Shown here: one piece after another, positions 1 through 5,480 of the stretch | Numbering within the stretch: the first letter of the stretch is position 1 | Layout: each line of letters begins with the position of its first letter | DNA from: Acetobacteraceae bacterium | GTDB taxonomy: Bacteria > Pseudomonadota > Alphaproteobacteria > Acetobacterales > Acetobacteraceae | Direction of reading: 5' to 3' | Assembly (NCBI GenBank): GCA_027323595.1 | Contig: DAHWBL010000395.1 | Coordinates: 1 to 5,480 of the forward strand | DNA: 5,480 nucleotides | The notes under the pieces: generated by a model | Told to the model about the DNA's origin: nothing | Databases searched by the model: none | What the model saw: the letters and a program-made list of their open reading frames with translations, nothing else | Position numbers and translations under genes: made by a program

Positions 1-102
1 CTGAAAGGCCACCAGCAGACCAAGGACGAAATGGCCCGCTTCATGGCCGAGGTCGCGCCACACTTCAAAACCAAGATCACCGCCCGCGTCGCGGCGGAAT
101 AG
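1..102 (+). CDS. 3' end of an unidentified protein-coding gene (partial)
   Basis: An open plus-strand frame enters from the left edge and ends at a TAG at 100-102, giving the last 33 residues. The tail has an amphipathic segment reading DEMARFMAEVAPHF, followed by a short basic and alanine-rich end. A similar helix followed by APHF or MPHF closes many luciferase-like flavin monooxygenases, so this could be the C-terminus of a second such enzyme, but 33 residues are too few to assign a family. The gene converges on the minus-strand operon, with only 18 bases between its stop and the MFS stop. Its TAG stop matters because it shows amber used as a normal terminator here. Confidence 0.6.
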   Translation: MKGHQQTKDEMARFMAEVAPHFKTKITARVAAE

Positions 103-111
103 GCAAAACCC

Positions 112-144
112 CAGGCGCGGTCAGGGTAGAACCGACCGCGCCTG
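112..144 (-). terminator. Probable intrinsic terminator of the minus-strand operon (possibly bidirectional)
   Basis: A perfect 11-bp inverted repeat, CAGGCGCGGTC at 112-122 and its complement at 134-144, encloses an 11-base loop. Read on the minus strand, the stem is followed by GGGGTTTTGCC (111-101), a short T4 run consistent with a weak rho-independent terminator. The MFS stop codon (123-121) sits at the loop-proximal edge of the second arm. On the plus strand the stem lies 10 bases after the upstream gene's stop but is followed by a GC-rich stretch without a T-run, so termination in that direction is less certain. Convergent genes sharing one hairpin are common. Confidence 0.6.
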
Positions 145-1446
145 CCGGCCGCCCAGGCTGTCGCCAAGCCGCCAGACCGCCAGCAGAGCGCCGATCGAGA
201 CCATCAGCATCCCCGCCGCGATCATCAGCCCGATCGAAAAACTGCCGGTCAGATCACGAAAAAACCCGGTCACCGGCGGGCTCGCCGCGGCCCCCACCAG
301 CCCCGTCGCGCTGATCATCGCAATGCCCACCGGGCGGGCACGCGCCGACAATCTTCCAGCCACCAGCGTAAAGAAAATCCCCTGCGCGGCAAACGCGCAG
401 CAGATCGCAAGCGTGAGGCCCGCCAGCTTCACCACCGCATTGCCCGACAGCGCCAGCACCATCCACCCCACCGCCGCCAGCGCCAGCGGCGCGATGCAAT
501 GCCACACACGCTCCTGCCGCCGGTCGGACCGCGCGCTCCACCACGGCATCACCAGCACCGCGAACGCCGGCGCGATCGCGTTCACCAGCCCCACGGTGAC
601 AAAGGAACTGCCCGCAGGCACCAGCTCGCGCACGATCTGCGGCGACCAGGTCGCGTAGGTCGCCAGGCTCACCGGCAATCCGAAATAGGTGAGCGCCAGA
701 AACAACATCAGCCAACTGCCATATTCGCGCCGGGGGCTCTGCCCGCCATCCGCGCGCACCGGCTCCTGGCGCACCATCGCCGCGGCCAACGCGGATTTCT
801 CCGCCGCCGACAGCCACCCCGCGTTGCGCGGCAGATCGGTCAGGAAATAAAATCCATAGATCCCCATGAGAACCGATGGAATCCCCTCAAGCAGGAACAG
901 CCACTGCCACCCGGCCAGGTCGAGCACGCCATCCATCTGCAACAACGGACCCGAGACCAGCGGGTTCAGCACGAAACTCACCGGCTGCGCCAGCATGAAC
1001 AGGCTCATCGCCCGCGCGCGATGATATTCCGGCAGCCACAGGCTCAGATACAGCACCACGCCAGGCAGAAACCCTCCCTCGGCGAGCCCGAGGATGAAGC
1101 GCAGCGCATACAGGCTGTTCGCCCCGGTGGCGAACATCATCGCCGCCGACGCCAGCCCCCAGGTGATGGTGATCCGCGGCAGCCACCAGCGCGCGCCCAC
1201 CCGCGCCATCATGATGTTGGAGGGAATCTCGGCAAGAATATAGCCAACCGAGAAAATCGTGATGGTGAAACCAAACTGCATCGCGTTCAGCCCGAGGCTC
1301 TTGCGCATCTGCAATCCGGCGAAGCCGATATTGGTCCGGTCCAGACTCATCGCGATCGACAGGGCGAACAAAAATACGCTCAGCCGCACGAAAACCCGCC
1401 GAACCGCGCGCGCCTCCGCCTCGCTCAGCGCCTCGCTGGTCGTCAC
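121..1446 (-). CDS. MFS transporter, anion:cation symporter (ACS) type
   Basis: This 441-residue integral inner-membrane protein has about 12 hydrophobic segments and the usual MFS length. Features typical of the ACS/phthalate-tartrate permease group are the DRTNIGFA signature at the end of TM1 (residues 36-43), a GLAEGGFLPG stretch at 120-129 in TM4, a charged central loop around 205-245, and a SDRRQERVWH segment at 307-316 mirroring the first-half cytoplasmic loop. Characterised ACS members import small organic anions such as tartrate, phthalate, glucarate or 4-hydroxyphenylacetate by proton symport. The substrate here is not evident. The chosen start is a GTG whose GTGA overlaps the stop of the upstream dehydrogenase frame. 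No Shine-Dalgarno is visible before it, so translation probably depends on coupling. It is the last gene of the run and ends in a terminator-like hairpin. Confidence 0.93.
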   Translation of the reverse strand: MTTSEALSEAEARAVRRVFVRLSVFLFALSIAMSLDRTNIGFAGLQMRKSLGLNAMQFGFTITIFSVGYILAEIPSNIMMARVGARWWLPRITITWGLASAAMMFATGANSLYALRFILGLAEGGFLPGVVLYLSLWLPEYHRARAMSLFMLAQPVSFVLNPLVSGPLLQMDGVLDLAGWQWLFLLEGIPSVLMGIYGFYFLTDLPRNAGWLSAAEKSALAAAMVRQEPVRADGGQSPRREYGSWLMLFLALTYFGLPVSLATYATWSPQIVRELVPAGSSFVTVGLVNAIAPAFAVLVMPWWSARSDRRQERVWHCIAPLALAAVGWMVLALSGNAVVKLAGLTLAICCAFAAQGIFFTLVAGRLSARARPVGIAMISATGLVGAAASPPVTGFFRDLTGSFSIGLMIAAGMLMVSIGALLAVWRLGDSLGGRQARSVLP

Positions 1447-1544
1447 GGCACGATCACGAGATTGGTAAAGCCGCCGTCGCGATCAGGCATCTCCTGCAAT
1501 GCCTCGTTCACCCGCGCGAGCGGATAGACCACATGCGAAAACAC

Positions 1545-1547
1545 CTA
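1545..1547 (-). other. Second in-frame amber codon in the dehydrogenase
   Basis: The minus-strand reading is AGT CTT GAT TTG TAG GTG TTT TCG CAT. SLDL precedes the stop and VFSHVVYPLARVNEAL follows, which is the expected C-terminal continuation of an alcohol dehydrogenase. A serine codon TCG changed by one base is a plausible origin, but this is inference. Confidence 0.85.
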
Positions 1548-2045
1548 CAAATCAAGACTGCCCACCGGCGCCATCTCCGCCAATGCCTGGCCCTGCGCGG
1601 CGGAGAACCAGTTGCTGCCGATCAGCGAAATCTGCTCGTCCATCATCCAATGCACATCCATGCTCACCGGCCCGCCGGTGCCACCGATATTGACCACCCG
1701 CCCGCCACGGCGCAGCGCGTAGATGCTGTGCATCATCTGCTCGGGCGGCGCGCCCGGACCGACGCAATCGATCACCGCGTCCACCCCCTCGCCGCCATTG
1801 CGCGCCCGCGCCCAGGCAGCGACATCGCCTGTGCCGATCTGCATCGTCTCGATCCGCCCGGCCCCGATCGCTTCCAGCCGCCGCAGCCGCGCGGCGTCGC
1901 GCGCGGTGCCCAGAATGCGGCTCACCCCGCTGCCCAGCGCGATCAGCGCCGCGCCCAGCCCCAGCGTGCCGGTGATGCCGTTGATCAACAAACAATCGCC
2001 CGGCCCCGCGCCGGTCTTGCGCACCCCGGCGAACGCGGTGCCCAG

Positions 2046-2048
2046 CTA
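2046..2048 (-). other. First in-frame amber codon in the dehydrogenase
   Basis: The minus-strand reading is GCG CGG TTT GGC TAG CTG GGC ACC GCG. ARFG precedes the stop and LGTAFAG follows, so conserved-looking MDR sequence continues in the same frame across it. From memory of the family, an aromatic residue, perhaps tyrosine, would be unsurprising here, and one base change in TAC or TAT gives TAG. The original residue is inferred, not seen. Confidence 0.85.
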
Positions 2049-2559
2049 GCCAAACCGCGCCGCCTGCTCATTGCTCACATTGTCGGGCAGACGCACCAAG
2101 GTTGAAGCCGGCGCCAACAATTGTTCGCACAGGCCGCCATAGGGATAGGCCTCGAACAACCGATGCGAATCCGCACCAAAACCGAAATAGCCCCGAAACG
2201 TATAGGCCCGGCAATTCAGGCTTTCGCCCGCCCGGCACGCCCGGCACGACCCGCACGACAGCCCCGGATTGCAATAGACCCGCTCGCCCGGCGCCCAGCC
2301 GATCACCTGCGCGCCCACCGCAGCGATCTCACCCACCGCATCGAGCCCGAAGATCGCCGGCATCGGCGGCAACGGCAGCTCGGGAAACCATCCTTGCCAA
2401 TGTTTCAGCACATTGCCCAGATTTGGCACGATGCCGCAGGCGCGCACCCGCACCACCACATCGTTCGGCCCCGGTGTGGGCACCGCGATCCGCTCCAGCC
2501 GCATCGCCTCGCCGGGCACGTAGGTTCGGGCCGCCAGCATGGTCTGGGTCACGTTTGCA

Positions 2560-2612
2560 TCCTCCGGTTTTGCCCGAGCATGCCGCAAGACGCCGCCGAC
2601 GCCAACCGGGGA
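2560..2612 (-). promoter_or_regulatory. Intercistronic stem that could mask the dehydrogenase ribosome binding site
   Basis: In the 67-base gap between the monooxygenase and the dehydrogenase, TCCCCGGTT (2612-2604 on the minus strand) can pair with AACCGGAGGA (2569-2560) as nine base pairs with one bulged A and a loop of about 34 bases. The 3' arm contains the GGAGG ribosome binding site. It could lower translation of the dehydrogenase or stabilise an mRNA segment. It may equally be chance pairing in GC-rich DNA. Confidence 0.3.
2561..2565 (-). promoter_or_regulatory. Ribosome binding site fixing the dehydrogenase start at GTG 2552
   Basis: GGAGG lies eight bases before the GTG at 2552-2550, so MTQTMLAARTYV is a better N-terminus than the in-frame ATG at 2687. 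The 2687 start would overlap the end of the monooxygenase and add an arginine/cysteine-rich segment that looks like out-of-frame translation. The nearer ATG at 2540 lacks a well-placed site. Confidence 0.75.
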
Positions 2613-2619
2613 GCGCCGC

Positions 2620-3741
2620 TCAGCCGCGCAGGCCCAGCCGCTCCAGACGCGGCAGCACCTCGTCACGAAAATACGGCAGCTCATCAAGATAATTCACGAA
2701 CGACGCGGCCATGCCGTCATAGCCGATCTCGCTGATCATCTGCAGCTCACGCGCGATATCATCCGGCGAGCCGATCATCGGATAGCTGCCATTGCCGCCG
2801 ATATGGCGCTGGCGCAACGCCGCCGCGCCATGATGGGCGCGCGCCTGCGGCGAGGGAAACGCCAGATCAAGCAGATGCTCATAGGCCTCCTGGTCGCCAT
2901 TTTCCTCGACATAATAATGATGATAGTCAATCGCCTCCGGCCGCGTCGGCCGGCAGACATAATATCCCGAGGTGAATATCTTGATGTTCTGACGCCCCAG
3001 CTCGGCCGCCCGCGCCCGCGCCGCGGCGACCGCGGTACGCCCCTGCTCGGGCGTGAGCAGCAGATTGAACAAAATGTCGGAATTCTCCAGCGCGAAATCC
3101 TGCCCCGCCGGTGACGCGCCGGCGTTCATGATCAACGGCCGCGTGCCACCATAGGGCTTCGGATCAGAAATCAGCCCGGCGAGCTTGATGAAGTCGCCAT
3201 CGAAGGAAAACTCCTCGCGCTCCTGCCACAACATGCGGATCACCCGCAGCCACTCGCGCGCATAGGCATAGCGTTCGTCATGCGCGCGGTTGGCGAGCCC
3301 GAACATGTCGAACTCGTCCTGGTTCCACCCGCACACGACATTCATCGCCAGCCGCCCATGGCCGATGAGGTCGGCGGTGGCAAACTGCTTGGCCGTCACC
3401 ACCGGATGAAACATCGGCGCGTGAATGGTGGAAAACACCGTGATCGCGCGCGTCTGCGCCAACAGCCCGCAGGCATAGATCGTTGGCTCCAGCACCGATC
3501 CATGGAAATTGGTGGCACCGCGATAGCCCTTCCAGCGCGCGATCGGCAGCATGAAATCAAACCCCGCATCGTCGGCCATGCGCGCCAGCGCCAGATTGTC
3601 GTCCCACTCCCCGCTCCACCGCTCCGGCACTTTCGTCGCCGCCCGGCCGGACGAACAATTGGCGGCGAACAGCCCAAGCTTGAGCCTGTTGCGGTTATGC
3701 ATCTCCGCCCGATCGGCAATGCTGGCGCCCGGATATGCCAT
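2620..3741 (-). CDS. LLM-class flavin-dependent monooxygenase (RutA/SfnG-like)
   Basis: The 373-residue product is a cytosolic TIM-barrel enzyme of the bacterial-luciferase superfamily, which uses reduced FMN supplied by a separate reductase to activate oxygen. Segments matching the group that includes RutA (pyrimidine ring opening) and SfnG (dimethylsulfone monooxygenase) are LKLGLFAANCSSG (20-32), GFDFMLPIARWKGYRGATNFHG (60-81), AKQFATADLIGHGRLAMNVVCGW (117-139) ending in the conserved G-W, HDERYAYAREWLRVIRMLW (154-172), DPKPYGGTRPLIMNAGAS (193-210), and a C-terminal GSPDDIARELQMI (324-336). Length is normal and no break is seen. ATG 3741 is chosen because GGGAG lies eight bases upstream, and an in-frame ATG at 3768 would overlap the cupin. 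It starts 23 bases after the cupin stop. The substrate is unknown; an amide, sulfone, sulfonate or N-heterocycle would suit the family. It should not be named rutA, as the other rut genes are absent. Confidence 0.92.
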   Translation of the reverse strand: MAYPGASIADRAEMHNRNRLKLGLFAANCSSGRAATKVPERWSGEWDDNLALARMADDAGFDFMLPIARWKGYRGATNFHGSVLEPTIYACGLLAQTRAITVFSTIHAPMFHPVVTAKQFATADLIGHGRLAMNVVCGWNQDEFDMFGLANRAHDERYAYAREWLRVIRMLWQEREEFSFDGDFIKLAGLISDPKPYGGTRPLIMNAGASPAGQDFALENSDILFNLLLTPEQGRTAVAAARARAAELGRQNIKIFTSGYYVCRPTRPEAIDYHHYYVEENGDQEAYEHLLDLAFPSPQARAHHGAAALRQRHIGGNGSYPMIGSPDDIARELQMISEIGYDGMAASFVNYLDELPYFRDEVLPRLERLGLRG

Positions 3742-3749
3742 GTCGAAAA

Positions 3750-3754
3750 CTCCC
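3750..3754 (-). promoter_or_regulatory. Ribosome binding site fixing the monooxygenase start at ATG 3741
   Basis: GGGAG on the minus strand is separated by eight bases from the ATG at 3741-3739. It lies within the 23-base gap after the cupin stop and decides against the in-frame ATG at 3768. Confidence 0.7.
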
Positions 3755-3764
3755 TGCCTGCCGA

Positions 3765-4265
3765 TCACCGCGCGCTGATGAGCCCCGCGACCGACCCGGC
3801 GCGCTTTGGCTGCGCATCGATCAGCACCACCGCGAGCCGGCAGGGCTCGGTGCCGCGATTGGCCCAGGCGTGATAGGTGCCACGCTGGATCAGCACATCG
3901 CCGGCCCGCAACGTGACGAACGTCGTGTCGTCAAGAAACATGTCGATCTCACCGGTGATGCAGATCACATAATCCACGGTGTCGGTCCGGTGCACCCCAT
4001 GCACGGAGTTCCCAGGCTGGAACTCCATCATCGTGAACCGGCTGCCGCCCGCCGGTGGCGCGGAGCCCAGAATGCGCGCGCCCTCGTCCACGTCTCCCAG
4101 GATCGAGGTCGGCGTCGCATCGGTGGACCACATCATCGTGGATGACACGTTCGGGTCAGGGAATTTATGGTTCCCCGCCGGCCCATCGATCAGGATCACC
4201 GGGGCGCCATCGCCATCATGGCCGGTGACCACGCGGCGCAGCAGCGGTGCGGGACGATCGATCAT
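3765..4265 (-). CDS. Small single-domain cupin protein
   Basis: The 166-residue cytosolic protein has one cupin beta-barrel. Motif 1 is GNSVHGVHRTDTVDYVICITG (85-105), with probable metal ligands H89, H92 and an acidic residue, D98, where many cupins have glutamate. Motif 2 is GDVLIQRGTYHAWANRG (122-138), with H132 as a likely ligand and N136 conserved. An N-terminal extension with NHKFPDPNVSSTMMWSTDATP (32-52) is characteristic of a widespread uncharacterised cupin group found in catabolic clusters. The fold suits binding a divalent metal; a dioxygenase, isomerase, lyase or ligand-sensing role are all possible, and none is established. The start ATG overlaps the livM-like stop by one base (TAATG), with AGGAG seven bases upstream inside the permease gene. 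An in-frame upstream start at 4436 lies wholly in the permease and is rejected. Translational coupling with the permease is likely. Confidence 0.88.
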   Translation of the reverse strand: MIDRPAPLLRRVVTGHDGDGAPVILIDGPAGNHKFPDPNVSSTMMWSTDATPTSILGDVDEGARILGSAPPAGGSRFTMMEFQPGNSVHGVHRTDTVDYVICITGEIDMFLDDTTFVTLRAGDVLIQRGTYHAWANRGTEPCRLAVVLIDAQPKRAGSVAGLISAR

Positions 4266-5275
4266 TATTTTTCTCCTGAACGAAAATGCGGAAACAACAC
4301 CGATGTCAGCCCGCGCGGTGCGAACAGAACAACGCAGATCAGGGCTGGACCGAAAACAAGCTGCCAGTGGGTCGTCAGCGTGCCGAGCGCGAGCTGGCCG
4401 ATGATATAGAACGCCGCTCCCAACGGCGCGCCCCACAGCGAACCCACGCCGCCGAGCAGCACCATCGCCACCAGCTCGTTGGAGCGCGTGATCGACAAAT
4501 CCGACGGGCTGATGAACATATCAAGATTGGCCATCAGCACCCCCGCCAACCCGGCGATGGCACCCGACAGGACAAAGCAGGCGAGCTGATAGAAAAACGG
4601 GTCGATCCCAAGTGCCCTGATGCGCGCGGCGTTCTGCCGCGCGCCGCTGATCACCTGGCCGAACCGTGACGACATCAGCCGCCACAGAAACAACAGCGCC
4701 ACGGCGAACAGCGCCAGAACCAGATAATAAAAACTCGTCCGATCGCGCAGATCGAGCCAGCCAAGGCGCGACGGCGCGCGCAGCCGCATGCCGTCATCGC
4801 CGCCATACTGCTCCAGCGAGACCGCGAAGAAATAGACCATCTGCGCGAATGCCAGCGTGATCATGATGAAATACAAACCGCTGGTGCGCAGGCTGACCGC
4901 GCCCACCATCGCCGCGAGCACCCCTGCCGCCCCGATCGCCAGCGGCCAGACGATCAGCGGATCGACGCTGCCCTCGATCACCACCGGCCAGGTCAGCAGC
5001 GGCACATCGTTCACCTGGTGCCAGGCCAGAATGCCAATGACGTAGGAGCCAACACCAACAAATGCCGCATGGCCAAGGCTGACCATGCCGCCGAACCCCA
5101 GCACCAGATTGAGGCTGCTGGCGGCCAGCGCGAAAATCAGGATGCGGGTGAGCACGCGCAGATAAAATGGCTGGCCGATCGCGCCAAACGCCATCGGCGC
5201 GGCCACCAGCAATGCTGCGGCAACGACGATCCAGATCGCGCGCCAGCGCCGCGATCCGCGCAAAGACCTAGACAT
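4265..5275 (-). CDS. LivM-type ABC transporter permease
   Basis: The 336-residue multi-spanning inner-membrane permease is of the branched-chain amino-acid/amide/urea importer class (HAAT family). After a short basic N-terminus comes a hydrophobic segment (about 13-33), then the family hallmark NLVLGFGGMVSLGHAAFVGVGSY (56-78). Next are LRTSGLYFIMITLAFAQM (129-146), and an EAA-like cytoplasmic coupling loop with SSRFGQVISGARQNAARIRALGI (202-224), followed by AGLAGVL. GGVGSLWGAPLGAA (275-288) and FAPRGL (318-323) close the protein. The length is normal, with no fused ATPase domain. The ATG overlaps the end of the upstream LivH-type gene by eight bases and has no clear Shine-Dalgarno, which implies coupling. 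The pair would form the membrane channel and need two LivF/LivG-like ATPases and a periplasmic binding protein, not seen here. Substrates of such systems range over amino acids, amides, urea and aromatic acids, so LivM describes the family rather than the cargo. Confidence 0.93.
   Translation of the reverse strand: MSRSLRGSRRWRAIWIVVAAALLVAAPMAFGAIGQPFYLRVLTRILIFALAASSLNLVLGFGGMVSLGHAAFVGVGSYVIGILAWHQVNDVPLLTWPVVIEGSVDPLIVWPLAIGAAGVLAAMVGAVSLRTSGLYFIMITLAFAQMVYFFAVSLEQYGGDDGMRLRAPSRLGWLDLRDRTSFYYLVLALFAVALLFLWRLMSSRFGQVISGARQNAARIRALGIDPFFYQLACFVLSGAIAGLAGVLMANLDMFISPSDLSITRSNELVAMVLLGGVGSLWGAPLGAAFYIIGQLALGTLTTHWQLVFGPALICVVLFAPRGLTSVLFPHFRSGEK
4273..4277 (-). promoter_or_regulatory. Ribosome binding site for the cupin, inside the permease 3' end
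   Basis: The minus strand reads TTCAGGAGAAAAATAATG, with AGGAG seven bases before the cupin ATG. It is embedded in the last codons of the permease (SGEK, stop), a classic coupled TAATG junction. Confidence 0.75.
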
Positions 5276-5480
5276 TGGCAGGAAACAATCCGCGTGGACG
5301 CCAGAACAGCACCGAGGCCATCATCACATAGATGACGATCTGCGAAATCCCCGGCGGCAGAAGCACCCGTCCGACGGTATCGGCGATCCCCACCAGCACG
5401 GCGGCCAGCGCGGCCCCGCGGATCGAGCCGATGCCACCGATCACGATCGCGATCAGGCTTTGCACCAGAACCGGCTCGCC
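5268..5480 (-). CDS. LivH-type ABC transporter permease (3' part, runs off the right edge)
   Basis: Seventy C-terminal residues are visible, open to the right edge. IAIVIGGIGSIRGAALAAVLVGIAD contains the GGIGSIRGA version of the conserved loop of LivH-type permeases. It is followed by a final hydrophobic segment and WRPRGLFPANV, the usual end in this family. It stops at TAG (5270-5268) and overlaps the LivM-type gene by eight bases, the standard H-M order of HAAT importers. The rest, including the start, lies beyond the window. The TAG stop is a second example of amber used normally in this stretch. Confidence 0.9.
   Translation of the reverse strand, partial: GEPVLVQSLIAIVIGGIGSIRGAALAAVLVGIADTVGRVLLPPGISQIVIYVMMASVLFWRPRGLFPANV

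Larger units (their letters stand above)
1443..2552 (-). pseudogene. Zinc-type medium-chain alcohol dehydrogenase, interrupted by two in-frame TAG codons
   Basis: The frame runs 369 codons from a GTG at 2552 (GGAGG eight bases upstream) to TGA at 1445-1443, a normal length for an MDR-family NAD(P)-dependent alcohol dehydrogenase. It is interrupted at codon 169 (TAG, 2048-2046) and codon 336 (TAG, 1547-1545) with no frame change. The N-terminal GroES-like domain keeps the structural zinc cysteines C100, C103, C106 and C114 (CGSCRACRAGESLNC). The Rossmann half has NGITGTLGLG at about 190-199, followed by AVIDCVGPG and GGRVVNIGG segments. A recognisable tail, FTNLVIVP, follows the second stop. 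The catalytic-zinc region is atypical: Cys39 is kept, but the usual GHE reads GLD (69-71). Upstream stops would leave a 168-residue fragment lacking the cofactor domain. Either the gene is recently inactivated, the sequence has errors, or the ambers are read through. A role in oxidising an alcohol or reducing an aldehyde in this pathway is inferred. Confidence 0.85.

Noticed and set aside
499..1527. Long plus-strand open frame of 342 codons
   Set aside because: It is antisense to the MFS gene. Its product is rich in Arg, His, Gln and Pro with no domain, typical of the complement of GC-rich coding DNA.
1545..2024. C-terminal half of the dehydrogenase as a separate 159-residue gene
   Set aside because: It would start at a GTG inside the Rossmann region, after the expected first strand of the linker, without a ribosome binding site, and would itself end at the second amber. 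It is better read as a fragment of the broken gene.
2046..2048. TAG reassigned to an amino acid genome-wide
   Set aside because: TAG ends the gene at 100-102 and the LivH-type gene at 5268-5270 at natural C-termini, so amber works as a stop here. Only local readthrough remains possible.
2121..2735. Plus-strand open frame opposite the dehydrogenase and the monooxygenase end
   Set aside because: The composition is that of an antisense shadow, with no recognisable motif or start context. It spans two real genes and their gap.
2620..3741. Naming the monooxygenase rutA
   Set aside because: Similarity to RutA is at family level only, and the neighbouring genes are not rutB-G. SfnG-like and other LLM enzymes share the same segments.
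3280..3873. Plus-strand open frame of 197 codons
   Set aside because: It is antisense to the monooxygenase and the cupin, both of which have clear family motifs on the other strand.
4265..4436. Cupin start extended to 4436
   Set aside because: The extra residues overlap the permease in another frame and show no cupin character. ATG 4265 has a good AGGAG.
1..5480. Mobile element, CRISPR, tRNA or phage-like system
   Set aside because: No terminal inverted repeats, transposase or integrase motifs, spaced repeats or tRNA-like cloverleaf were seen. The region reads as ordinary catabolic and transport genes.

Overview
The window comes from a GC-rich bacterial chromosome or large replicon. Most codons end in G or C, and neighbouring genes are packed with 1-8 base overlaps. 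The codon style and gene families fit a proteobacterium, most likely an alphaproteobacterium (Acetobacteraceae, Rhodospirillales or Sphingomonadales type), but no taxonomic marker is present and this is only an impression.

Almost everything lies on the minus strand as one tight polycistronic run, read from right to left. In transcription order it holds the 3' end of a LivH-type permease (runs off the right edge, stop at 5268); a complete LivM-type permease (5275-4265); a small single-domain cupin (4265-3765); a flavin-dependent luciferase-like (LLM) monooxygenase of the RutA/SfnG-like branch (3741-2620); a zinc-type medium-chain alcohol dehydrogenase broken by two in-frame TAG codons (2552-1443); and an anion:cation-symporter-type MFS permease (1446-121). 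Junctions are an 8-base overlap, a 1-base overlap, a 23-base gap, a 67-base gap and a 4-base overlap. A GC-rich hairpin at the end of the MFS gene probably terminates the run. A convergent plus-strand gene, of which only the last 33 codons are visible, ends at 102.

Read together, this is a catabolic and uptake operon. An ABC importer of the branched-chain amino-acid/amide/urea class (only its two permeases are visible) and an MFS carrier would bring in a small, probably anionic or amide-like organic compound. The FMN-dependent monooxygenase would oxidise it, and the dehydrogenase and cupin would be accessory enzymes. The substrate cannot be read from the sequence. The operon promoter, the ABC ATPases and the binding protein are not visible and may lie beyond the right edge.

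The most notable observation is the dehydrogenase. Both interruptions are amber codons in the same reading frame, with no frameshift, and the coding sequence on either side is well preserved. Two other genes in the window end normally at TAG, so wholesale TAG reassignment is unlikely. Recent pseudogenisation, sequence error, or less likely local readthrough are the alternatives. I saw no RNA gene, CRISPR array, insertion sequence or other mobile element, and no convincing new defence or mobile system.
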